A DNA stretch of 64,000 bases from Streptomyces sp. JH14. GTDB lineage: Bacteria > Actinomycetota > Actinomycetes > Streptomycetales > Streptomycetaceae. The translations under genes and the position numbers were made by a program. Shown piece by piece: positions 1 through 8,800 of the stretch; within the stretch, counting starts at the first letter, position 1; each line of letters opens with the position of its first letter. The notes beneath the pieces are model-generated. The model saw only the letters and a program-made list of their open reading frames with translations, searched no databases and was not told the origin of the DNA. Location of the stretch: positions 2,480,001 through 2,544,000 of the forward strand of contig NZ_JAJNEL010000001.1 of NCBI RefSeq assembly GCF_029428675.1. The letters are read 5' to 3'.

Positions 1-1429
1 TCTTGGCGAAGGCCTTGTTCTCGGGGTTGCGGGCCTTGAGCACCAGGTACGAGACACCGAGGATCAGGGCCCAGAGCGGGGCGCAGTACAGCGAGATCCT
101 GGCGTCCTTGTCGACGGCCATCATGACGATGACCATGCCGATGAAGGCGAGCGCGAAGACGCTGGTGTACGGGGCTCCGGGGGCCCGGAAGGCGGACTGC
201 GGAAGCGCGCCGCGGTCGGCCAGGAAGCGGTAGCGGATCTGGCAGACGAGGATCATGATCCAGGCCCACATGCCGGAGATGGTGGCGAAGGAGACCACGT
301 AGGTGAAGGCGTCGCCGGGCCACTGGTAGTTGATCCACACGCCGACGAGCATGAGCGCGGCGGAGAAGGTGGTGCCGACGAGCGGGGTGCCGCTCTTGGT
401 CAGCTTGGTGAAGAACTGCGGGCCCTGGCCGTTGAGCGCGAGGTCGCGCAGCATGCGTCCGGTGGAGTACATGCCGGAGTTGCAGGAGGAGAGGGCCGCG
501 GTCAGCACCACGAAGTTGACGATGCCCGCACCGATGCCGAGGCCCATCTTCTGGAAGGCGGCGACGAACGGGGAGATGCCGGGCTCGAACTCGGTCCACG
601 GGACGACCGAGAGGATCATGATCAGCGCGCCGACGTAGAAGACGGCGATGCGCCACGGCACGGTGTTGATGGCCTTGGGCAGGACGGTCTTCGGGTCCTT
701 GGACTCGCCCGCGGTGACGCCGACGAGCTCGACGGCGAGGAAGGCGAACATCACGATCTGCAGGGTCATGAGGGTGCCGCTGATGCCGTGCGGGAAAAAG
801 CCGCCGTCGGACCAGAGGTGGGTCACGCTGGCGGTGTCCCCGGCGTCGGAGAAGCCCAGCGTGAGAATTCCTGCGCAGATGAGGATCATGCCGACGATGG
901 CCGTGACCTTGACCATCGAGAACCAGAACTCGAGTTCACCGAAGAGCTTCACGGAGATCAGGTTCACGCCGTACAGAATGATCGTGAAGATCAGTGCGGA
1001 AACCCATTGGGCGATGTCGAACCAGTACGTCATGTACTGAGCCGCTGCGGTGACTTCGGTGATTCCGGTGACGACCCAGAAGAGCCAGTAGGTCCAGCCG
1101 GTGACAAAGCCCGCGAAGGGCCCGACGAATTCGCGCGCGTACTCCGAGAAGGAGCCCGAGACCGGGCGGTACATGAGGAGTTCGCCCAGCGCCCGCATGA
1201 TGAAGAAGATCACCAGGCCCGCAATGGCATAGGCCAGGATCAGGCTGGGGCCCGCTTTGGCGATGGCCTTGCCCGCGCCGAGGAAGAGGCCGGTGCCGAT
1301 GGCCCCGCCGATCGCGATCATCTGGATCTGACGGGCGCCGAGGGCCCGCTGGTATCCCTCGCCCGAGGTGACCGCGTCGGTTGCGGCCGGACGGCCGTCT
1401 TGTCCCTTGTCGACCTTCGCCGATGTCAT
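1..1429 (-). CDS. Amino acid permease, APC superfamily (C-terminus cut by window edge)
   Basis: Inner-membrane proton/amino acid symporter of the AnsP/CycA/GABA-permease type; the substrate cannot be told from sequence. 476 codons lie in the window. About residues 20-45 carry the first transmembrane helix with the family hallmark GGAIGTGLFLG, followed by a regular run of hydrophobic helices. The family is usually about 480-500 residues, so only the last few to about 25 residues are missing. The ATG at 1429-1427 is preceded by an AAGG ribosome binding site about 8 nt away. Nothing upstream looks co-transcribed. It is probably an intact core gene bordering the accessory region to its right. Confidence 0.9.
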   Translation of the reverse strand, partial: MTSAKVDKGQDGRPAATDAVTSGEGYQRALGARQIQMIAIGGAIGTGLFLGAGKAIAKAGPSLILAYAIAGLVIFFIMRALGELLMYRPVSGSFSEYAREFVGPFAGFVTGWTYWLFWVVTGITEVTAAAQYMTYWFDIAQWVSALIFTIILYGVNLISVKLFGELEFWFSMVKVTAIVGMILICAGILTLGFSDAGDTASVTHLWSDGGFFPHGISGTLMTLQIVMFAFLAVELVGVTAGESKDPKTVLPKAINTVPWRIAVFYVGALIMILSVVPWTEFEPGISPFVAAFQKMGLGIGAGIVNFVVLTAALSSCNSGMYSTGRMLRDLALNGQGPQFFTKLTKSGTPLVGTTFSAALMLVGVWINYQWPGDAFTYVVSFATISGMWAWIMILVCQIRYRFLADRGALPQSAFRAPGAPYTSVFALAFIGMVIVMMAVDKDARISLYCAPLWALILGVSYLVLKARNPENKAFAK

Positions 1430-2091
1430 GGTGATGCGCCTTTCTCCACGCTGATCCGCGCCGCGCAGGCTGCGGATCAGGTCCTGATCCCCCCGGATAT
1501 GGATGGAGTGCGACCGGCGGTCCGCCGGCTGTAGCGCCCTCGGGAACAGGGGTGGCGTCCCCGAGTGGTCGTGAAGATTTATCACGGGCCCAGGGGTGAG
1601 CCATCGGACATTATGTGGCGCATGCCATAGGAAAAAGCGGACAAGGGGTTTCTGTTTGCCGCAAAAAAGGCCGTTCAGGTGACGGGATCGTTATTCGGAT
1701 TTGAGCGTTCGTTGAGCGAACACCCGGCGGCGGTGGCGCTCGCCGGACCCCTCTGCACCGGGGCTTGCCGAAAACCGTGCCGGAAACCCCAGTGGGGGAT
1801 GCCGGGCGGTGGTGACAAACGCCCTGGTCAGGGGCTTTCGGGCTGATGCCTGGGAGGTGTCTCGGGGGACACTTTCCCTGGCAGGTGCCGTGGAGGCCGA
1901 CTGACCGCTGACAGCCGAGCGGATAGGGGTCAGGGAGGTCGCCCCTGTTGTCGCCGGAGGCCGTCGTGTGCCGGGGATGGGGGCTCTGGCCTGGGGAGTT
2001 CTGGTGCGGCTGGTGTGTGGTGGGGCTGGTGCGAGTGCGGTGTCGGTGGTGTGCGGGCGGGGAGGGAAGTCCGTTCTGGTGCCGGGTGTCC
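1430..2091. other. Gene-free stretch: permease leader and boundary of the accessory region
   Basis: This holds the upstream region of the permease. No reading frame here shows both a plausible start and Streptomyces codon usage. The frames that are open read as proline/arginine-rich shadows. Around 1570-1690 the sequence is less GC-rich than its surroundings, as expected for a promoter region. I see no convincing -10/-35 pair. Confidence 0.5.
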
Positions 2092-2540
2092 GGGTTGGAC
2101 CGGGAGTTGCGGGTGGCGCTTGCCAGTGGGATCGGTGAGTTGCGGGACGGTGGTCTCGCGGACCTCGAGGCATCCCGGCTGGAGACGCGGGCCAGTGCCT
2201 ATGACGCGGGCAAGCGGGCGAGCGAGGCTGTCAACGCGGTGACCGATCTGCGGCGGGACGTCGACCGACTGCACGACGCGCCGTCTGAGGCGACTGCCGG
2301 GAGCGGCGAAGGTCTCGGGGACGGCTCGGAGCAGTTGCCCGGACCGCAGCAGGCGGCGACGGGAGAGTCGGCTTCGGCGGACGGTGTCGTTTCTGCGGAG
2401 GGTGAGGGGCCGGCGGGTGTGGAACCTGCCGGGCAGACACAGGAGGGCGTGGTCGGCACCTTGTCCGATGGGGTGCCGGATGGGGCCGGCTCTGTTGCTC
2501 GGGAAGCGGAGCCGGAGGTGCCGGGGCGGAAGGGGGCGGG
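2092..2540 (+). other. Coding-like stretch of unknown origin
   Basis: The forward frame here is open with GC-rich third positions and reads as a hydrophilic, probably helical segment (for example ELRDGGLADLEASRLETR). It then becomes a low-complexity Gly/Ala/Gln-rich tail. A start is possible at 1948, but the first 50 residues read poorly (many Cys and Trp). I do not recognise the product. Given the frameshifted gene and transposase debris immediately downstream, it is probably a remnant rather than a working gene. Confidence 0.25.
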
Positions 2541-3005
2541 TGGAGGAGCCGTATCCCTTCAGTTCGGCGGGCCGGATCCGGGCGGTCATGAGGGCCGGCA
2601 GGGTCGCGTCGGCGACGCTGGTCTGTCACCGGGACGCCGGGGAGTTCGTCGCGGCGCAGGTCGGCAGTCATCCGCACTTCCGGACGCCGGCTCTGGAGGA
2701 GCGCGAGGACGGTCTGGTGGCCGCGGTGCTCTCGGGCCGGTCCCTGGTGGCCGTGCTGTTGTCTCTCTACCGGGTCACGGAGACCAGTCTCGGGGAGAGG
2801 GCGCCGATGAACTGGAGATCTATGCCGACTGGGCCATGGCCTCGCAGGTCTACGGCGCGGTGGCAGGAGTGCTCAGCCGGACGCTGCCGGTGGAGGGTGA
2901 GCCGGTCGTGGTGACGATCGACAGCCGGATGCCCGCACCACGATGAGTTCGCCTTGTTCCGTGAGGACGGATGGGTGGGCCCGATGGTTCTGCCTGCCTG
3001 GGCGT
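2540..3005 (+). pseudogene. Frameshifted hypothetical gene (three frame segments)
   Basis: Natural-looking protein sequence runs through three successive frames. From about 2540 to 2800 one frame reads RAGRVASATLVCHRDAGEF and onward with GC-rich third positions. From about 2803 to 2937 the next frame reads ELEIYADWAMASQVYGAVAG. From 2942 to about 3005 the first frame returns with DEFALFREDGWVGPMVLPAW. Two indels, near 2800 and 2940, would restore one protein of about 150 residues. The family is not recognised. It is truncated on the right by unrelated sequence, so I call it a decayed gene; sequencing error is the alternative. Confidence 0.5.
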
Positions 3006-3007
3006 GG

Positions 3008-3118
3008 TCATGCGTTGATGTGGTGTTCCAGGGCTGCGGTGGCGTGGTTCTCGAGGAAGATCTGGCGGCTGGTGGCGTTCTGGGAGAGGACGAAGCCGAG
3101 AACGAAGACCTTCTGGCG
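3008..3118 (-). pseudogene. C-terminal fragment of an unknown gene
   Basis: Read on the minus strand, this ends in a TGA at 3008-3010 and encodes about 37 residues whose third positions are almost all G or C (segments VFVLGFVLSQNATSRQ and FLENHATAALEHHINA). The complementary strand has poorer codon usage. The frame loses this character where the transposase remnant begins at about 3119. It is therefore probably the 3' end of a gene whose 5' part was lost when the IS arrived. The family is unknown. Confidence 0.35.
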
Positions 3119-3580
3119 TTCGTGATCCTGGACGGCACGCTGCTGCCGATCGACCGCGTCGCCGCCGACCGCCCGTACTACTCCGGGAAGCACAAGCATC
3201 ACGGCATGAACGTCCAGGTCCTCACCGACCCGCACGGCAGGCTGCTGTGGGCCTCACCCGCGCTGCCCGGCTCCACCCACGACCTCACCGCCGCCCGGAC
3301 GCACGGCATCGTCGACGCCCTTGCTGATGCCGACGTCAAGTGCTGGGCGGACAAAGCCTGTCAGGGTGCAGGCCGGTGTGTTCGCGTCCCGTTCCGGGGC
3401 CGTCGATTCAAGCGACGGCAGCGTCGGCACAACACTACCCACGCCAAGATCCGCTGTGTCGGCGAGCAGGCCATGGCCACGCTCAAGTACTGGCGTCTAC
3501 GGCGGAAACTCCGCTGCTGTCCCGACCGCACCACCAGCATCGTGAAGGCCGTCCTCGTCCTTCACCACGCATCAGCGTGA
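3119..3580 (+). pseudogene. IS5-family transposase, C-terminal two-thirds only
   Basis: DDE transposase (DDE_Tnp_4-like) remnant. The visible catalytic core has the first Asp in FVILDGTLLPID, the second in [10 protein letters not shown] and the Glu in GEQAMATLK, followed by the usual Arg-rich C-terminus and a TGA at 3578-3580. The N-terminal helix-turn-helix part (about 90 residues) is missing, and the frame is fused to unrelated upstream sequence. The conserved A-D-K-x-Y-Q-G motif reads ADKACQGAG, so Tyr is changed to Cys. The copy cannot encode a full transposase. The 3' flank GGTTGGAAAAGGCTCA resembles right ends of such elements. Confidence 0.75.
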
Positions 3581-3803
3581 GGTTGGAAAAGGCTCAGTCG
3601 CACGACACGACGGACGGGCTGAAGTCAACGGGCGCGACCGCGTACACATGTGACAACAGGGCCTCCTGGAACAGCTCTTGGCTCCAACAACCACTGAGCT
3701 ACCGAGAGGCCCTGCCTTCATGCGCGCATCACCGGAAGATCACCCGGCCAGGATCCCTGTTCGACCCACACGTTCCATGACCGGTTGAGACACGGCTTCT
3801 AAT
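3581..3803. other. IS debris with a 9-bp inverted repeat
   Basis: No gene is seen. It holds the right flank of the IS5-type remnant and a 9-bp inverted repeat (3657-3665 with 3706-3714, CAGGGCCTC/GAGGCCCTG) just ahead of a short ATG frame at 3720. That arrangement resembles the 5' leader of a lost transposase gene. It ends with CTAAT (3799-3803), the left copy of the target duplication of the next element. Confidence 0.4.
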
Positions 3804-3838
3804 CTTGTGTTTTTACCTCGCTCGCGTCGTGTTCGAGC
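3804..3838 (+). repeat. Left terminal inverted repeat (35 bp) of the IS701-like element
   Basis: This is the exact reverse complement of 5381-5415 over all 35 positions. The transposase stop codon lies inside this repeat, so its last codons are part of the end sequence. Confidence 0.95.
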
Positions 3839-5351
3839 CGGAATGCCTCTCCGGTGTCGCGCCGTGCTGGTGGCCTTCCCCTACGGCGGGACGGGTTGCA
3901 CGGGTGGTGTTCCGGTGGCCTGGCGGTCGTCCGGGGCCTGCTGTGCCGGGTTTCTGCACTCCGGTGGGGTTGGGCAGGTGGGGGTGGATGTGGCGAAACC
4001 CTCGGCGGACTCGCGCGGGGGACAACTGCCGTGGTGGCTTGGGTCGTTCCCAGGGGCGGCGGTGGTCCTCGGCGAGAGGGCGGGCGAGCCTCAGCTGGGT
4101 GTAGGCGGCGATCACGAGCCACGTCCACAGATCGGCGCTGTGCGGGTCGCGGAGGCGAGGGGCGGTCCAGCCCAGGGTCTGCTTGAACAGCCGGAAGGTG
4201 TGCTCGAGGTCGAAGCGTCGCAGGTAGGCCGACCACAGGCGGTCGATGTGGGTGGCGTCAGCGCTGGTGCGTGAGGCCCACAGCCATACCGGGTCCGGAC
4301 GGCGCCCGGAGGGCAGGCGGGCGACCGTGAGGCGGATCAAGGTGCCGTGCAGGGTGGGGAGTTCCTCGTCGGGGTGGACGTCGTGGGCCCAGGGTCCTCG
4401 TCGTTGGAGTTGTTGGTGCATGCGGTCCCAGCTGTGGGTTTCGGCTCGACCGTAGCGTCGGGTGTCATTCACGGTGTTCTGGTCGGGGATGGGCCAGGTG
4501 TCAGGGGCGACGTTCAGGGTGAGGCGGCGGCCGTGGCGGGCGGGCCGTCCGCCCTTGCGGCGGTAGACCGGTTCGCCGAGGTCGGTGTAGTACACCCGGT
4601 CACGGCGGACCCTCACGACGAGTTCGATGGGCAGGTCGGCCAGGAGCCAGGCCAGGCGGGTGGCGTCGTAGCCGGCGTCGAGAACCACGAGTACATCGGG
4701 GTCGCCCTCGCGGCGATGGCCGGTGCGGATCAGGCGGGCCAGGGCCTCGCGGATCTGGTCGGCGGTCAGCTCGGTGACATCGTCGCCGGGGGCCACCCGC
4801 TGCGCGTCGAGGATCGCGGTCCATGAGGAGCGGCCGGGCTCGAGAGCGGCCAGGAAGGAGTAGGGCCAGCCTGGGATGTTCTGGCCACTGGCCGTGCCAT
4901 AACCGCTGACGTGGCAGAACCTGCGCTCCGGGCTGGTATCCGCGTCGGGCCGCAGCCATGGGGTGACGTCCACGGCCAGCACGACGCGCCCCTCGGCGCT
5001 CCTGGGCACGGGCGTGGTGGCCACAAGGTAGCGCAGGCGGGAGAACTCCATCCACCCCTGGTTGACCGCGTCGTACAGGGCCCCGTGGCTCCGCTGGAAC
5101 TCCGGCTCCAGGGCCAGTTCCACCAGCGAGCGCACCGGAGTGCCGGAGCACAGCACGGCGTCGGTCAGCTCGAAGAGCGCGTCCGCGCGCCGATAGAGGC
5201 AGTCGTGGTAACCGCGGCGGAAACGAGCCAGTGCGCCCTTGGGTTCGACATCACACAGACAGCTGGCGATACTCATGTCAACGGCCGTTCTTGTTCCGGG
5301 AGTTAGCACTCCGAGAACCGGAACGGCCGCCTTCACGTCACGGCACACCAC
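3813..5351 (-). CDS. DDE transposase of the IS701/IS4-like group
   Basis: 512-residue transposase that probably cuts and pastes its own element by recognising the 35-bp ends. The likely catalytic triad is Asp128 (VLAVDVTPW), Asp225 (VVLDAGYD) and Glu383 (DLEHTFRLFKQTLGW). The last contains the YREK-like signature region of the IS4 superfamily. The C-terminal 60 residues are Pro/Arg-rich and run into the left inverted repeat. The start is a GTG at 5351. An in-frame GTG immediately follows it and ATG at 5276 is a further choice. The gene is intact, so the element is probably still mobile. Confidence 0.9.
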   Translation of the reverse strand: MVCRDVKAAVPVLGVLTPGTRTAVDMSIASCLCDVEPKGALARFRRGYHDCLYRRADALFELTDAVLCSGTPVRSLVELALEPEFQRSHGALYDAVNQGWMEFSRLRYLVATTPVPRSAEGRVVLAVDVTPWLRPDADTSPERRFCHVSGYGTASGQNIPGWPYSFLAALEPGRSSWTAILDAQRVAPGDDVTELTADQIREALARLIRTGHRREGDPDVLVVLDAGYDATRLAWLLADLPIELVVRVRRDRVYYTDLGEPVYRRKGGRPARHGRRLTLNVAPDTWPIPDQNTVNDTRRYGRAETHSWDRMHQQLQRRGPWAHDVHPDEELPTLHGTLIRLTVARLPSGRRPDPVWLWASRTSADATHIDRLWSAYLRRFDLEHTFRLFKQTLGWTAPRLRDPHSADLWTWLVIAAYTQLRLARPLAEDHRRPWERPKPPRQLSPARVRRGFRHIHPHLPNPTGVQKPGTAGPGRPPGHRNTTRATRPAVGEGHQHGATPERHSGSNTTRAR

Positions 5352-5380
5352 TCACCCGATCATCGGCCGAGCACACCACC

Positions 5381-5415
5381 GCTCGAACACGACGCGAGCG
5401 AGGTAAAAACACAAG
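5381..5415 (-). repeat. Right terminal inverted repeat (35 bp) of the IS701-like element
   Basis: Perfect reverse complement of 3804-3838. It is followed directly by CTAAT (5416-5420), the right copy of the target-site duplication. Positions 5416-5418 of that copy are the TAG stop codon of the neighbouring lipoprotein gene. Confidence 0.95.
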
Positions 5416-5805
5416 CTAATTCTCCGTGCTCTTGGTGAGCACCAGGGACCACGACCCATCCGGAGTGCTGAACGCCACCTTCCCTCCGCCGCGCGCGTAG
5501 AGCTGGACACCGGAGACCTCACCGATGCCACGCTCATCGATGTCCAGGTAGACGAAGTCGCTGGCGGAGCTGTCGACGAACTCCCATTGGCCGTGGAAAT
5601 CGGCGGGGTCGGCGTGCTCGTCCGTCGACAGATCAGTGGCGGTGAATGTGCCGTCGGAATCAAGCCGGATCTCGCCGCCGGTCTCCTTGTTGCGGTACAG
5701 GCCGGGCAGATCTTCGGCGTCGACCTGAGCCGTGCAGCCTGCGGTGAGTACCGCAGAAGCGGCCAGGGCAGCGGCGAACCAACGTCCACTCGTCAGCTTG
5801 CCCAC
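5416..5805 (-). CDS. Small lipoprotein, translationally coupled to the ALF-repeat protein
   Basis: 129 residues. The N-terminus has a type II signal peptide with lipobox LTAGC (Cys about residue 23), so the product should be a membrane-anchored extracytoplasmic lipoprotein. The rest (about 105 residues) is acidic and looks beta-rich, with segments such as GLYRNKETGGEIRLDSDGTF and GQWEFVDSS. I know no function for it. The GTG start at 5805 overlaps the TAG stop of the upstream ALF gene by one base, which implies translational coupling and a shared role; partner or immunity protein is an inference. The IS701-like element is inserted exactly at its stop codon without changing the protein. Confidence 0.8.
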   Translation of the reverse strand: MGKLTSGRWFAAALAASAVLTAGCTAQVDAEDLPGLYRNKETGGEIRLDSDGTFTATDLSTDEHADPADFHGQWEFVDSSASDFVYLDIDERGIGEVSGVQLYARGGGKVAFSTPDGSWSLVLTKSTEN

Positions 5806-8800
5806 TACGGCCCCAGCGTCACGTTGAACTCGATGACCATGGTCATGGTCGACCCTGGCCCTGAGTCACCGCTGACCCAGTCGATCAAACCATTGATGGC
5901 CTTACCGGCGGTCTCCTTGTACCAGTCTTGGTACCCGATGACAGGCGGGCGGGTTGCGGACTCAATGCTCTGCTCGCTGTACGCCGTGTACCGCCACACC
6001 ACGCTGCCGTCCGCGTTCTTCCGGATGGGGGTCATCCGGATCTGCTGTGAGCCCAGGAACGCGTACGCGGAGTTTCCGGTGTACCCGGTCAGGAACCTGT
6101 CTGTTGGTTGCGTGGCCCCGGCGTCTCTGAGCCACTTCAGGCCCTGGAAACCAGCGAGACTGTAGTCGTACATGTACGTGTGGCCCAGCTCGTAGTTCCC
6201 GGACTGCACCCGCCCGGCAAAGTAGTCGATGACCTCTTTTGTCCAGGGATGATCGCGGTAGGTGCTGGTGAACCCGTCGTTCGGGCCGAAACACTGGGAC
6301 CGATCGCCGCCCCCCGTAAGCCAGCTCCATCCCAGCTCAAACGGGTTATTGCCGTTTCCGGACGGGATGGGCTTGCCGAACGGCGTCAGACAGCTCTCGG
6401 CTCCGACCGGAAGGCTGTTCCCGCCGGAGCCGATGGGAACGGTCGCATTGTCGATCGCCTTCTGGATCGCCTCGCGCACCGCGGCCTGGGCAACAAGAAT
6501 GTAGGCCTGGGTTGCGGCCTGCGCGGCGGCGACGGCGTCCTTGCCGGCTTCGATTGCCTGCTTGCGAGCTACCGTTGCCGAGATCGCGGCGTCTGTGGCG
6601 TAGCGCGCGGCGATCTCTGCGGACCGCACTGCTCGCGTCGCGGCCTGGCGTGCCACGCTGCTCGCCTTGACTGCTGCGGCGGCTGCGTTGCTCGCGGTCT
6701 GGGCGGACTTCGCCGCTTCGGCCGCGGACGTCTCGGCGGCCTCGGCATTGTCACGTGCTTCCTGTGCAGACGTCTCTGCATCCGCGGCATAACCCTTGGC
6801 GAGGTCGGACCACTCCTTCGCTTTGTCAGCGGCCTGGCGTGCGAGGGCGGCAGCCTCGGAGGCGCGGGCCGCGTCCTCCTGCGCATTCGCCGCGGTCTTG
6901 GCCGCGCGTGCGATCGACGCTCGGACCGCGCTGATGTGCGTGGCGCGATCGTGGTCGATCCGCGCGAAGTCGTGCTGAGTGGTTGCGATGAACTGGCGGA
7001 GCATGAAGGTGTCGCCCTCGAGCGCGATCTGCGCCGCCGCCTTGGTGTAAGGGCCTCCGGTTGCGAGGAGCGCGGACGCGGCCACCCGGTCGTCCTCGCG
7101 TACGGCCGCCTCGCGGCCGACCCACAGGAAGGTGTGCACGGCCTCGGCGGTCCCCGCGTCCAGTGCGGCCGATGCCTCGCTTCGCTCCCTCGTGCCGCTG
7201 CTGGGGTTGGCCAGGATCCTGGCCACCTCGACCCGGTTGTCATCGGCGGCTGCCTCGACCGATCCGGTCTCCAGGAATGTCTTGATCTTGGCCGGGTCTT
7301 CGGTCTGCAGAGCCGCCGCGGCCGCCGTGGCCACGGCCTCCGTCGACATTGCGGCGAGCGCCGCGACGTTCTCGACGTCGTCCTGCTGCAGCGCGAGGAC
7401 CCGGTCGGTCGAGATCCAGTTGACGACGTCCTGATCCGAACCGGCCAGCGCGTACTCCGCTGCCTGACGGGTCCAGGTCCCCGAGCCCTCCAAGAGGCCG
7501 ACCGCCGCCTTGCGCCCGGCCGCCGCGGCCTGCTCGACGGTTCCGTTCTGCAGTGCTGATTCCGCAGAGGTGATGAGTGCCCGGAGCTCTTCGGAGAGGC
7601 GTGCTTCCTGGGTCCGCTCCCGGTTGAACCGTTCGAGCTCGTTCAACTCCGTGTGCGCCGCGAGCCGTGCCTGCTCGATCGCCTCGCTGGTCTCCTCGGC
7701 CAGACTCTCGGCCTCGGCCTGGCGGGCCGCCGCTTCGACATCCCGCGCCTTGACGACCGCGGCGGCGGCGGCATTCGCCGCCTCGACAGCGGCGTTGGCA
7801 GCCAGCGTGGACCGGTTGGCGTAGTCGACCGCCTCACCGGCGTGGGCGGCCGCTTCCTTGGCCGCGGCCGCGGCCTTCTCGGCGTGATCGGCGGCGCTGT
7901 TGGCCGCATCACGCGCCGCGCGGGCAGCGGCGGCCGCCTGCCCGGCCAGGTTCCGTGCCCTGCCCGCCGCCTGGGTCGCCCTGGCCGCGGCGGCTTCCGC
8001 TTCGGCGGCGGCCCGCTTCGCAACAGCGGACTCGGACTGGGCAGCTCCGGAGGCCACGGCCGCGTCGGCCGCCGCGCGAGCGGCGTCGGCCGCGTTGATC
8101 GCCGAGCTGGCGGCGGCGTCGCCCGCCCGCAGCGCCGCGTCGGAAGCCAAGGCCGCGAGGTCTGCCTTGGCGGCCACCGTGCGCACGAAGCTCACCAGCT
8201 TCAGCGCGACGTCTGCCGCCGCGGTGGCCGCGCCCGCCATCGCCCTGTCCTTGGAAGCGGCGATCGCCGCACGATACGCATTCGCCGCAGCGCGTCCCGC
8301 CGATGCCGCAGCCGCGGCAGCGGCATTGGCGGCAGCCACCGAACGCTGTGCGGCGGACTGTGCCGTCCGTGAGGCCGACACCGCGGTCGACGCGGCCGCG
8401 GCCGCGCCCATGGCCGCCTGCGCGGCCTTCCCTGCCGCCTTGGCTGAGCGTGTGACATCCTGCTCGGCGGCCAAGGCCTCAGCCTTGGCCTCCAATGCCG
8501 AGGCTTTCGCCTTCTCGGAAGCACTGACTGCCTGGTCGGACAGCTCGACAGCCTCGTCGGTCTTCAGACTGGCGCGGCGTCCTTCCTTCTCCACGAGGTC
8601 GACCAACTGCTGGATCGTGGCCGATTCCTCGTCGCGTGCCCGGGCGATGTACTGACCCGTCTCCAGGAACCACCGGATGGCCCTGGCCGACCCGTCGTCC
8701 ATGGCCCGACTCGCGTACTCACGCACCTGTGGTGACCCTGAGGCGAGGATGGTCATCACCTGCACACGATCGTCCTCCTCCTGCGCGGTGAACCGCCCGT

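Larger units (their letters stand above)
3804..5415 (-). mobile_element. Complete IS701-like insertion sequence with perfect ends
   Basis: The element is 1,612 bp and contains one transposase gene. Its ends are perfect 35-bp inverted repeats, 3804-3838 and 5381-5415, beginning CTTGTGTTTTTACCTCGCTC on the left. It is flanked on both sides by the direct repeat CTAAT (3799-3803 and 5416-5420), a 5-bp target duplication containing the CTAA (YTAR-type) target reported for IS701-like elements. Perfect ends, an intact gene and an undamaged duplication indicate a recent insertion. It landed exactly at the stop codon of the lipoprotein gene on its right. Confidence 0.92.

Noticed and set aside
5962..8524. 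Numerous Ala/Arg/Pro-rich open frames over the ALF gene
   Set aside because: Periodic Ala codons in the true frame keep the other frames open. None has a signal, motif or ribosome binding site of its own.
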